Below are positions 9,204 to 17,212 of a stretch of 64,000 nucleotides of DNA, piece after piece. The notes under the pieces were generated by a model, which saw nothing but the letters and a program-made list of their open reading frames with translations, was not told the DNA's origin and did not search any database. Source of the DNA: Lachnospiraceae bacterium (GTDB taxonomy: Bacteria; Bacillota; Clostridia; Lachnospirales; Lachnospiraceae); assembly GCA_029225065.1 (NCBI GenBank), contig JAQXVT010000031.1, forward strand, positions 1 to 64,000, read 5' to 3'. Position 1 is the first letter of the stretch. Each line of letters opens with the position of its first letter. The translations under genes and the position numbers were made by a program.

Positions 9204-9236
9204 AGCGGGGCACCGCAGCCATCCGCGGTCCCCGCC
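9204..9236 (-). promoter_or_regulatory. Stem-loop directly after the sugar-binding protein gene
   Basis: GCGGGG-ACCGC and GCGGT-GCCCCGC form a GC-rich hairpin starting about 10 bases after the binding-protein stop codon. It is followed by CTCTTATAAAG rather than a T-run. It should protect the upstream mRNA end or cause partial termination, as is common in malE-like operons. Confidence 0.65.
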
Positions 9237-9245
9237 TTTTCTTTT

Positions 9246-10505
9246 TTACTGCTGTGCAAGTGCCTCGTTCATCTCTGTAACTGCGTCTGCGCAAGCCTCT
9301 TCAACGGTCTTATCCTTGTTGAATGCAGCGTAAACTTCATCATACATCGGAGACATCCATGCAGATGTATTCATAGTTGCCGGGTAAGCATAGGAGTAAT
9401 CTACCATGTTCATGAATGCCTGCAGGTTGTAGTTTGTGTTCGCATTAACCCAGATATCCTGGCAGTCTGTTCTTGCGGAGATATCGATTCCTGCTTCAGC
9501 CTGCATCGTCATTGCCTCTTTGCCGCCGAGGAACTCTACGAATTTTGCAGCTGCTTCCTGATTCTCAGACTGAGAATAGATTACATTGCCAAGACCGTGG
9601 ATTACGCATGCCTTGTTTCCGTCTACGCTCGGAAGCTCTACGCAGTCAAATTTGTCTGCAAACTCCTCATCTGACATGAAACCGGACAGAGAGTAAGAAC
9701 CACCAAACATCATAGCAACCTTACCGGAACGGAACATATCGCTTAATCCGGTATCGTTGAGCTGTGCATAATTCGGGGAAACGCCCTCATCGATCAGGTC
9801 TACCCAGCACTGGATACCCTTCTGAGTATTCGGATCATCAAATCCGGATGCTGTCTTGTCCTCGTTTAAGATCTCGCCGCCGAACATTGCTACCGTATTG
9901 TACCAGCCTGCCTGCTCATCGAGCTGAACTGCGGTACCGTATACGCCGTTGTCTGCATCTGTCAGCTGCTTTGCGATCTCTACATAATCATCCCAGGACC
10001 AGTCTGTTGTCGGGTATGCAACACCTGCATTGTCAAACAGCTCTTTGTTGTAGTATACAGCGATTGTATCGAATCCCTTCGGCATACCATACCATACACC
10101 GTTATCGGAATACATATCTACCAGGCTCTCCGGGAAATCTGCCTTGGAAGCAACCTCGGAATCACCGATTGCATCGTCAAGGCTTGTAAGCATGCCGCCC
10201 TGTGCATACATAGCAAAATGCGGTGCGTTCATCCAGAATACATCCGGTGCGCTTCCGCCGGTAGCGGATGTCTCAAGTGTGGTCCAGTAATCACCCCACG
10301 GTGTTACCTCGATCTCAACCTTGATGCCCGGATTCTCTTCTTCAAATTTGTCTGCGATCTCGCGCAGCGCATCCTTCTGATTGTCATCCCAGATGCCGTA
10401 ACGAATGGTAACATCTTCGTCCGATGCACCTGCGACAATGCCAAATCCTGCCATACCTGAAACCATCATCAGTGCGCTCAGCGCCATACATAACTTTCTT
10501 TTCAT
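9246..10505 (-). CDS. Extracellular sugar-binding protein (CUT1 ABC importer)
   Basis: The 419-residue exported protein belongs to solute-binding family 1 and delivers a sugar or oligosaccharide to the two downstream permeases. Family features include the N-terminal EIADKFEEENPGIKVEIEVT segment, the APDVFWM motif and Trp/Asp-rich binding loops. The signal peptide ends near VAGAS and has no lipobox cysteine, which is unusual for a Gram-positive binding protein. AAGGAGG upstream of ATG 10505 supports the start. A consensus promoter lies about 105 bases upstream. The neighbouring GH129-like enzyme suggests a glycan-derived sugar, but the ligand is not readable from the sequence. Confidence 0.9.
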   Translation of the reverse strand: MKRKLCMALSALMMVSGMAGFGIVAGASDEDVTIRYGIWDDNQKDALREIADKFEEENPGIKVEIEVTPWGDYWTTLETSATGGSAPDVFWMNAPHFAMYAQGGMLTSLDDAIGDSEVASKADFPESLVDMYSDNGVWYGMPKGFDTIAVYYNKELFDNAGVAYPTTDWSWDDYVEIAKQLTDADNGVYGTAVQLDEQAGWYNTVAMFGGEILNEDKTASGFDDPNTQKGIQCWVDLIDEGVSPNYAQLNDTGLSDMFRSGKVAMMFGGSYSLSGFMSDEEFADKFDCVELPSVDGNKACVIHGLGNVIYSQSENQEAAAKFVEFLGGKEAMTMQAEAGIDISARTDCQDIWVNANTNYNLQAFMNMVDYSYAYPATMNTSAWMSPMYDEVYAAFNKDKTVEEACADAVTEMNEALAQQ

Positions 10506-10530
10506 AAGTGAATCCTCCTTATTTTTTGAG

Positions 10531-10549
10531 GTCAGCCGTTTCCGGCTGC
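10531..10549 (-). promoter_or_regulatory. Small hairpin in the leader of the sugar-binding protein gene
   Basis: CAGCCG and CGGCTG with a four-base loop lie between the promoter and the ribosome binding site. It could stabilise the transcript's 5' end. Confidence 0.4.
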
Positions 10550-10610
10550 CATATATCTTTTAATGCAGCCACACACATACTGCACAAAAAATCTTTAGCA
10601 TACCCTGTCA

Positions 10611-10639
10611 ATTATAGGCGTATTACCCAGATTTGTCAA
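10611..10639 (-). promoter_or_regulatory. Consensus promoter of the first sugar ABC operon
   Basis: TTGACA (10634-10639) and TATAAT (10611-10616) are both perfect matches with a 17-base spacer. So perfect a promoter implies high intrinsic strength, with control by a repressor or by catabolite repression. I could not identify an operator. It shows that the ABC genes can be transcribed separately from the upstream glycosidase genes. Confidence 0.88.
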
Positions 10640-10726
10640 TAACACAAAGACATTCGTTTTTATTCCGTGTACCAACATCTGTGACCACATAAGAAAAAGA
10701 TGCCGCTTATCCTGTGATCCTTTTTA

Positions 10727-12604
10727 TTACTTTGTCGTAATTTCATACGTGCTGTCATGGAAGTTGACCCGCACGCGCGTGCCGTCTGCAAAAATGCTCT
10801 CCTGCTTTTTCGGATCTCCATCCAGAATATGATGAGCCTTCAGCTCGCAGTACGCCACTCTCTCATGAAGAGCTGCGACCTCCTGACACCGCTTCATATG
10901 CTCTTCCATTGCAAGTGCCGCTCCGTCGTACGCTCCGTCCGTGCCCTCGTACGCGCCAAGGCGGACGAGATACGGTGCACCGCCGTTTAACAGCGCGTAG
11001 AGCATGTAGTCTTCCTCTTCATGCTTCTCCATCATCCATGGCTCCACGACGCAGTCATGGTAAACCAGATTAAACAGCGGAACCGGGATGCCTTTTTTCG
11101 GCGCGCCCGGCTGACGCAGCATAAAGTCATACGGTGCGTAGTGGCAGAACACCAGACTGTCCATGCTCCAGTCCGAAACCTCCTCGGAACTCGGCAGAAT
11201 ACCGTTTGCCGTCAGATAATCAAAGCATTTTTTCCGGTATTCATAGCAGTCTCTGCGGCTCATGCGGTGGCGCGGATTCGCACACTCATCGCCTTCGTTG
11301 CACGTAAATACATCGAGATACGCTCCGTCAAGTGGGATATGGTTGTCAAACAGACGGTTGAAATTCCGTTTTACATAATAAAGCGCCTGCGATGCACACA
11401 GATAGGACTGCGGACCGCCCGCCCATTTCGCATGGGTGTAATGCGTACCGTCCACACTCTGCACTGCGTACTCCTCCTCATAGGAAGGCGCGTCGTGGTA
11501 ATAATCACGGTACTGATCATGAATGCCGAAGTAGCTGCCAAGCTCGTGCATCGTCTCTGCCAGAGAACGCATGCCGTCCCAGCCGCCGGCGTCCTCGCAT
11601 GCCGGGAAATAATCCGGATGGCGGTTGTCATAGCCCGGCTGCGCCCAGCCGTCCAGGTGCAGGTACATTTTTCTCGCGCCCTGCGCATAGAGATCGCGGA
11701 TCATCTTCTCCCGGTCTGCAAATGAGGTCAGCCGGCCGTTTTTCTCCGGATGCTCATGATTGTAAAATTCCGAAGCCGGGTTCGTGCTCGACTTGATGCC
11801 GAAATGGACAAACTCCGCACCGATCAGGTGCTCCACGCCAGGGTTGCGGATCGCTTTCTCTTTCAGGCTCACAAAGTGTCCCGTTTCTTTTACGTACTCA
11901 CGATATTCCTTGCACAGATCGTTGTAATCGCATTTATCAAAAAAGCTGAAACGCAGAACTCTGCGGTAATCCATCTTTCCAAGGCTCGGCTCCCACCATG
12001 CTCCTGCATGTGTATAATCGCCGTCTGCCGGATGATCTACCCAGATACCGCCGTTCCACGGGGTCTGTGCGATCGCAATGTAGCCATTTCCGTCCTTTAC
12101 CTGACCAAACCACGGCATGTAAGCGCCCGCAGTCAGGAACATTCCGTCAAAGACGAGCGCCTTTAATTCCTGCGGCCACGTATTCGGCACCAGCAGCCCC
12201 TGCTCCTCCGGAAGCAGCGTGTACCAGTCATCGCTCGCTTTCTGAAATTCCATCGCACCCGGCCAGAATACCTTTGCAATCTCCGCTGTGCCCTCGCCGA
12301 TCGGGATCCACTCAAACCAGAAGTCTCCGGTCGTCTCCTCCAGCCAGACATACGTCTCAAATGAAAGGCCCGTGCTCTTCTCAAAGCCTTCGTAGTGGCT
12401 CAGAATACCGCTGCCTACGCCGTTTTCGACCATCTTGTGTCCCTTTACCGCCGCTTCATCAAAACGGATTGTCTCCCCGTTTTTCAGAAGCAGGTACGGA
12501 TGGTAGCTTTCCTGCCAGCTCCAGAGTACTTCTTTTGCTGCTACTGAAAAGTGCAGCGTATTTTCATCAAAGAGCAGCTGCAGCTGCTGTGTCGTTATTT
12601 TCAA
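10727..12604 (-). CDS. GH129-like glycoside hydrolase (possible alpha-N-acetylgalactosaminidase)
   Basis: The 625-residue protein has no signal peptide, so it acts in the cytoplasm. The N-terminal beta-sandwich-like half is followed by a TIM-barrel-like core with the strands KMYLHLDGW (about 312-320), SYFGIHDQYRDY and DGAYLDVFTCNEGDE. Asp431 in YLDVF and Glu474 in SSEEVSD lie 43 residues apart. From memory this matches the nucleophile and acid/base spacing of bifidobacterial NagBb (GH129, about 630 residues). GH129 enzymes cleave alpha-linked GalNAc from mucin-type peptides. The start codon is TTG 12604 with AAGGCGG upstream. It sits between an isomerase gene and a sugar ABC operon. The family call is moderate and the substrate call is inference; DUF5696/GH101-like is the alternative label. 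Confidence 0.6.
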   Translation of the reverse strand: MKITTQQLQLLFDENTLHFSVAAKEVLWSWQESYHPYLLLKNGETIRFDEAAVKGHKMVENGVGSGILSHYEGFEKSTGLSFETYVWLEETTGDFWFEWIPIGEGTAEIAKVFWPGAMEFQKASDDWYTLLPEEQGLLVPNTWPQELKALVFDGMFLTAGAYMPWFGQVKDGNGYIAIAQTPWNGGIWVDHPADGDYTHAGAWWEPSLGKMDYRRVLRFSFFDKCDYNDLCKEYREYVKETGHFVSLKEKAIRNPGVEHLIGAEFVHFGIKSSTNPASEFYNHEHPEKNGRLTSFADREKMIRDLYAQGARKMYLHLDGWAQPGYDNRHPDYFPACEDAGGWDGMRSLAETMHELGSYFGIHDQYRDYYHDAPSYEEEYAVQSVDGTHYTHAKWAGGPQSYLCASQALYYVKRNFNRLFDNHIPLDGAYLDVFTCNEGDECANPRHRMSRRDCYEYRKKCFDYLTANGILPSSEEVSDWSMDSLVFCHYAPYDFMLRQPGAPKKGIPVPLFNLVYHDCVVEPWMMEKHEEEDYMLYALLNGGAPYLVRLGAYEGTDGAYDGAALAMEEHMKRCQEVAALHERVAYCELKAHHILDGDPKKQESIFADGTRVRVNFHDSTYEITTK

Positions 12605-12635
12605 AATCCGTTACCGCCTTTTCTTTGTACTTATT

Positions 12636-13466
12636 TTATTTCAGTCCGCTGATGATCTCATCCAGCATTCCCTTTGCCATCTGAATGTCTTTTTTCTGCT
12701 GTTCGCCGGTGATCTCACGCTCGATCGTGATATCTCCGTCATAGCCAAGCTCATGCAGCTTCTTTAAAAATACCGGGAAGTTTACTTTTCCGTCTCCGAG
12801 TGCCACTTCCGCTCCAAGCTCTCTTCCGTCGGTCGGGTAAAGTCCGTCCTTGCCATGTACGCCGCGGACGTATTTTCCGAACACATCAAGAGAATCCACC
12901 GGATTTGCCTTGCCGTACATGATCAGGTTTGCCGGATCCAGGTTGATGCCCACGTTGTCGTATCCGATGTCCTGCATGACACGAAGCAGTGTTACCGGTG
13001 TCTCCTGACCCGTCTCAAACAGGAAATACTGTCCGTTCTGTTTGCATTTTCTGACGAGATATTTGAGCGCAGTGATGATCTCCGGATACTTCGGATCGTG
13101 CGGATTCTCCGGCATGTAGCCTGCATGTGTTACAAGGTCCGTCACGCCAAGCTCCCTGGCAAAATCAGAACCCTGCGCCAGCATCTCAATGCGCTTGAAG
13201 CGATACGCCTCCGGCACAAGTCCCAGAGTATCCTGGCCCTCATAGAAATTCCAGAAGCGCGGGCCTTCCCAGCCACACCATACGGCCGAAATCTCAATGC
13301 CCTCGTCCTCGCAGATCTTTTTTACCTCTGCCGCATGCTGCGCATCGAGCACGCTTCTGTCCCAGCATACCAGCTGACAGCTGTTCATGCCCATTTCCTT
13401 CAGCTGACGGAACGAATCCACCAGATCCGCTCCCTTAAAATAATCGATTGTACATCCTACTCTCAT
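12636..13466 (-). CDS. Sugar phosphate isomerase/epimerase-like TIM-barrel protein
   Basis: The 276-residue protein belongs to the xylose isomerase-like (AP endonuclease 2) barrel superfamily, with strands such as VGCTIDYF, ITHAGYMP-like VTHAGYMPEN, VGINLDPANLIMYG and GDITIEREI. The metal-ligand pattern E/D/H/E is consistent with Glu in FETGQE, Asp in NLDPAN, His in VRGVHGKDG and Glu in IERE. The start is ATG 13466, which overlaps the upstream stop by four bases (ATGA) and has GGAGGAG before it, so the pair is translationally coupled. With a Gfo/Idh/MocA partner it may process an oxidised or inverted sugar; the substrate is unknown. Confidence 0.82.
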   Translation of the reverse strand: MRVGCTIDYFKGADLVDSFRQLKEMGMNSCQLVCWDRSVLDAQHAAEVKKICEDEGIEISAVWCGWEGPRFWNFYEGQDTLGLVPEAYRFKRIEMLAQGSDFARELGVTDLVTHAGYMPENPHDPKYPEIITALKYLVRKCKQNGQYFLFETGQETPVTLLRVMQDIGYDNVGINLDPANLIMYGKANPVDSLDVFGKYVRGVHGKDGLYPTDGRELGAEVALGDGKVNFPVFLKKLHELGYDGDITIEREITGEQQKKDIQMAKGMLDEIISGLK

Positions 13467-14506
13467 GACTTTTTCTCCTCCAGATACTTCTTGGCAAGCT
13501 CCCATTCCTTCAGTGCATACTTCACAGACGCAAGTCCCTCCTCAAGGGTTGCGATATCCGGATTTTTACCTTCCTTCAGGCACTGATAGAAATACTGGAT
13601 CTCGGTGTAATACGGCCCGAAGGTGGAAATATTCAGTCCCTGCATGCCGCCCTCAAGGCTGAACGCCTCTTTTACGTCCGGCTTCTCCACTGTACCGTCT
13701 GCATGGTATACCTTCAGGGTATCCGGCTTGTCACGGCCGTCAAAGACGAGGTCTGCCTGCTCAAACTGCGCGTAGAAACGCGGGCAGAACGGAAGTGCAG
13801 AGGACTCTGCCCAAAGTCCCTCTGCGCTGATCGGCGCATCCACACCGTCAAACGTATAATTCGTGATGATCTGGTTGACCATGCCGCTTTCATATGCCGT
13901 TGCCGTGCAGGACATTTCCTTCGGATCGCCAAAGGTATACCGCAGGAAATCAAGATCATGGATGTGCAGATCCAGCACAACGGAACCGCTCTTTTCCTCG
14001 TCATGGAACCAGTCCTGATAGCCCCACATTACATTTCCGCTTAAGCGCTGCATCGATAAGGATTTCAGCTTTCCAAAGGTCTGATTTTTGTATGCCTCTC
14101 TTAAATAGCGATATTCCGGGAAAAATCTTACAACCTGTCCTACCATCACGGATACGTGATTTTTCTCTTTGGCCGCAAGCATCCGCTCACAGTCTTCTGC
14201 CTTCAAGCACGCCGGTTTTTCTACCAGAACGTGGATTCCTTTGTTCATCGCCTGAATTGCCAGCTCCGCATGACGGTAGCTCGGCACACAGATATGTACC
14301 GTGTCAAGCTGCTCCTTCTCCAGAAGCTCCGCACCCTCCGCGTAAATCGTGGCCTCCGGCCACTCCTCTTTTGCTCTTTCCTGATATTTTTCCTGCAGAT
14401 CCGCGATGGCTACTACCTGAAGCCCCATCTCGTCTGCCAGACTCTTCAGCGCCTTCACATGGGTAAATCCCATTCCTCCGACACCGATCACTCCTACTCG
14501 TGTCAT
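13463..14506 (-). CDS. Gfo/Idh/MocA-family NAD(P)-dependent oxidoreductase
   Basis: The 347-residue cytoplasmic protein starts with a Rossmann fold (VGVIGVGGMGFTH) and carries the family's EKPACL motif after the fourth strand. The C-terminal alpha/beta substrate domain follows. The family oxidises or reduces sugars, inositols and glycosides. AGGAGG precedes ATG 14506. It is the first gene of a minus-strand run with the isomerase and the GH129-like enzyme. Oxidoreductase-isomerase pairs of this type are known in inositol use and in redox-assisted deglycosylation, so either role is possible. Confidence 0.88.
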   Translation of the reverse strand: MTRVGVIGVGGMGFTHVKALKSLADEMGLQVVAIADLQEKYQERAKEEWPEATIYAEGAELLEKEQLDTVHICVPSYRHAELAIQAMNKGIHVLVEKPACLKAEDCERMLAAKEKNHVSVMVGQVVRFFPEYRYLREAYKNQTFGKLKSLSMQRLSGNVMWGYQDWFHDEEKSGSVVLDLHIHDLDFLRYTFGDPKEMSCTATAYESGMVNQIITNYTFDGVDAPISAEGLWAESSALPFCPRFYAQFEQADLVFDGRDKPDTLKVYHADGTVEKPDVKEAFSLEGGMQGLNISTFGPYYTEIQYFYQCLKEGKNPDIATLEEGLASVKYALKEWELAKKYLEEKKS

Positions 14507-14527
14507 GTCTTTTCCTCCTGTCTGCTA

Positions 14528-14572
14528 AGAGCGTATTTAAAAAAGACTGAACTGATTTTTCAAATACGTTCT
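14528..14572. repeat. Short MITE-like palindrome (45 bases)
   Basis: The ends read AGAGCGTATTT and AAATACGTTCT with A/T runs inside, matching the termini of the 135-base element at 46113-46247. It looks like an internally deleted copy. It lies between the oxidoreductase promoter and its ribosome binding site, so it is transcribed as a leader hairpin. Confidence 0.65.
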
Positions 14573-14602
14573 ACTGTGTAGTCGTGCTGTAAATCTTTTT
14601 CT

Positions 14603-14631
14603 ACTTTATCACAGGTTCACAAATTTGTCAT
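14603..14631 (-). promoter_or_regulatory. Likely promoter of the oxidoreductase-isomerase-glycosidase operon
   Basis: ATGACA (14626-14631) and TAAAGT (14603-14608) are separated by 17 bases. Each box matches the consensus in four or five positions. It sits about 97 bases upstream of ATG 14506, with the short repeat in between. Confidence 0.6.
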
Positions 14632-14692
14632 TCGAAAATAATTATGAGGATATTTGCAGGTGCTTAGATGGACGTGACAGGTCACCCACTCC

Positions 14693-16159
14693 TCACACCG
14701 GCTTCATCCACGGCACCTCCTCCGCCAGCGTCGGGAAATCTTTTCGCAGCACTTCCTGACTGCCTTCTTTTCCGATTACCAGAAGGCGGTCTGCCATCGA
14801 GAGCGAATCGGAGAGATTCAATGAGACAAGCACAACCGCGATCCCATGATCCATCAGCTGCTCCAAAAGGCGCCAGATGTGGATGCGGTGCGGCAGATCT
14901 GCGCCCTTAAACGGCTGGATGCAGAAAACGACATCCGGGCGGGCCAGCTGTACGCGCGTGTAAATCATCTGATATTTCTGGCGCTCCGTCAGCGATGAAA
15001 CCGGAAGATCAAACACTTCCTCGCCGAGAATCGGTCCGTACTCCCGCCGGATGCTGCGGCGGATGCTCTTTCTCAGCCAGAGCGCCGGAACACGCATGGA
15101 AAGGGAAATGCACAGATTTTCCATGTAAGAAAGCTCCGGAAACACCATGGTCCGCGTCGCCAGCTCCTGAATCACTGCGATCCTCCGGTCCGAAAAATTC
15201 CGCCGCCTGCGTTTTCCAACCCACAGTTCGCCGCCCTCCGGCACCTGGTTCTGCAAAAGAAAGCTGCGCAGCTCCACAAAGACGCTGTTGTCGAGGATCT
15301 GCATGGCAAGGCACTCCCCGGCACCAACGGTAAATGAAAGATCCCGCAGGTGTTCCCCCCGCAGATGCTCCGCCGCAAACGCCTGCCGCTGTGCTTTCAA
15401 CTTCTCCTGCCGGTTTTCCATGTGAACGCGGACCATCCGCTTGTACTCCGCCGTGTAGAGCCGCTCCGCGCTCTCCTCATCATTGCACGGAATCAGCTTT
15501 AAAATTCGCCCGTGCGACATCATCGCACACCGCTCGCAGATGCGGCTCGTCTCCTCGTAATGCAGGCAGATATAGAGAAACGAAAACCCCTGCGCCGCAT
15601 AGTGCCGCAGAATTTCATGCAGCTTATCCAGCTCCTCATAGCTGATCAGGGCACCGATCTCATTCAGCACAATGAATTTCTGACCGAACACGACGGCACG
15701 CAGCAGCTCCAGCACGACACGCTGAAAGACGGTCAGCCGCTCTACCGGCATCTCTGTCGGAATGTCCATGCCGATGTCCGCCAGAAACGGCAGAAGCTGC
15801 CTGCGCAGAAGCCCGGTGCGGATCACCTCCTGCCGAAATCCTTTCCTGAGGACAAAAATATTGTCCGTGACGCTAAGCGTCTCCACCAGACGGTTTTCCG
15901 CCCCGATCACGCTGATCCGATTGCGCGTCCGTTTCGAATCCTTCCACGAGTTTATGATCTCGCCGCGGCTGTAGACGTAACCATCCTCCAGCGGATAGTT
16001 CACCTCGAGCAGCTTTAAAAATGCATTCAGTCCGTAGCCATTGACCGGAATCAGACCAAGGATCTCGCCCTCATCAATCCGGAGATTGAAATCCTTCAGA
16101 AACGTGACGCCGTTTTCCTGATACGTGACGCGCTCCATCCGAAATACCTCCCGGTTCAT
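14693..16159 (-). CDS. Catalytically dead RbsA/MglA-like double ABC protein, partner of a two-component system
   Basis: The 488-residue protein has the length and two-domain layout of ribose/galactose importer ATPases (compare 21200-22726), but the nucleotide-handling motifs are gone. The first Walker A reads PVNGYGLNAF (about 38-47), with Leu and Asn for Lys and Ser/Thr. The signature region reads ERLTVFQRV, Walker B reads FIVLNEIG with Asn166 for Asp, and the H-loop region reads YICLHYEE. The second half lacks a P-loop entirely (CLAMQILDNSVFVEL). It should therefore bind partners rather than hydrolyse ATP. The ATG overlaps the kinase stop (ATGA) and has AAAGGAGG seven bases upstream. Its place behind a kinase with no sensor domain suggests it links a permease to signalling; that is inference. 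Confidence 0.8.
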   Translation of the reverse strand: MNREVFRMERVTYQENGVTFLKDFNLRIDEGEILGLIPVNGYGLNAFLKLLEVNYPLEDGYVYSRGEIINSWKDSKRTRNRISVIGAENRLVETLSVTDNIFVLRKGFRQEVIRTGLLRRQLLPFLADIGMDIPTEMPVERLTVFQRVVLELLRAVVFGQKFIVLNEIGALISYEELDKLHEILRHYAAQGFSFLYICLHYEETSRICERCAMMSHGRILKLIPCNDEESAERLYTAEYKRMVRVHMENRQEKLKAQRQAFAAEHLRGEHLRDLSFTVGAGECLAMQILDNSVFVELRSFLLQNQVPEGGELWVGKRRRRNFSDRRIAVIQELATRTMVFPELSYMENLCISLSMRVPALWLRKSIRRSIRREYGPILGEEVFDLPVSSLTERQKYQMIYTRVQLARPDVVFCIQPFKGADLPHRIHIWRLLEQLMDHGIAVVLVSLNLSDSLSMADRLLVIGKEGSQEVLRKDFPTLAEEVPWMKPV

Positions 16160-17208
16160 ACGCGCTCCTCCTTTGATTCCAGCCGTGTCACCACCGGAAT
16201 GGATATCTCCACATCCGTCCCGCTGTCCGCCATCGAATACACATGCATTCCATATTCATCGCCGAAAATCAGATGAATCCGGTTGTTGACGTTCGCCAGT
16301 GCAATCCCTCCCTGCTTTTCCTCTGGCTGCTGCGTGATCGCGTCGACGCCGCGGTTCAGCTTTGCATTCAGACTCGCCAGTGTCTCCTCGTCCATGCCGA
16401 CACCGTCATCTGAAATCGTGATAATCAGCCGGTTCTCCGTCCTGCGGAAGCGAATCCACAGATTGCCCTCGCCAATCTTCAGCTCCGTCCCGTGAATGAT
16501 GCTGTTTTCCAGAATCGGCTGCAGCGTCAGCTTCGGAATGCGGCAGTTCATGATCTCCTCCCACTCATCCGGGTCATATTCAATGTGCAGCTGCAGCCGG
16601 TCTCCAAACCGGTATTTCTGAATCCCGAAATACGTCTCGCAGTTGTCCAGCTCCTCCTCCACTGAGACGAGGTTTTCCACCTTCGTGATCGTGTAGCGGA
16701 AAAATTTTGCCAGGGATTCCGTCATATCCGCCACGCTGTCCAATCCGGCGATCAGCGCCTCCCCGCGGATGCTCTCCAGCGTATTATAAAGGAAATGCGG
16801 ATTGATCTGATTCTGCAGCGCCAGATACTGCGCCTGCCTTTTATTGAGGTCCATCAGCTGCGGCGAGTGAAGCATTCTTTCTAACATTTCCATCTGCTCC
16901 CGCATGGTCGGCGTCAGCACCGCCCGTTCCAGATCCTCCCTGGAAAACATATAGCCCGCCAGAAACCGCTTTTCGACCTTCTCATGCTCCCGGTACGGAT
17001 GGACCACCCAAAACCAGAACGCCGCCGCAAGTGTGGCCCCGGCAAGCAGGGTCAGACATCCGGTAAAAAGCACGCCTTTCCCCGTCTCGGCCGCCACAAG
17101 CTGCGCGGCTCCCGACACTGAAAAAGCCACAAGTGCGAGAACGCCGAGCACCTGCACGCGGTTTGATATGTATTTCCATTTATTTTTCCACTTTTCTTTC
17201 CAGCTCAT
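16156..17208 (-). CDS. YesM/LytS-like sensor kinase without an extracellular sensor domain
   Basis: The 350-residue membrane protein has two N-terminal membrane segments (about 18-40 and 47-69) joined by a loop of only some six residues. A cytoplasmic helix follows, then a His_kinase domain with NPHFLYNTL (His138) and a HATPase domain with PILENSIIHG and ISDDGVGMD. Typical YesM proteins are near 580 residues and carry a large outside domain and HAMP; both are missing. Kinases built this way often take their signal from a membrane partner such as a transporter. It is encoded four bases after the response regulator and overlaps the dead ABC protein, which is the obvious candidate partner. Confidence 0.88.
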   Translation of the reverse strand: MSWKEKWKNKWKYISNRVQVLGVLALVAFSVSGAAQLVAAETGKGVLFTGCLTLLAGATLAAAFWFWVVHPYREHEKVEKRFLAGYMFSREDLERAVLTPTMREQMEMLERMLHSPQLMDLNKRQAQYLALQNQINPHFLYNTLESIRGEALIAGLDSVADMTESLAKFFRYTITKVENLVSVEEELDNCETYFGIQKYRFGDRLQLHIEYDPDEWEEIMNCRIPKLTLQPILENSIIHGTELKIGEGNLWIRFRRTENRLIITISDDGVGMDEETLASLNAKLNRGVDAITQQPEEKQGGIALANVNNRIHLIFGDEYGMHVYSMADSGTDVEISIPVVTRLESKEERV

Positions 17209-17212
17209 CGTC

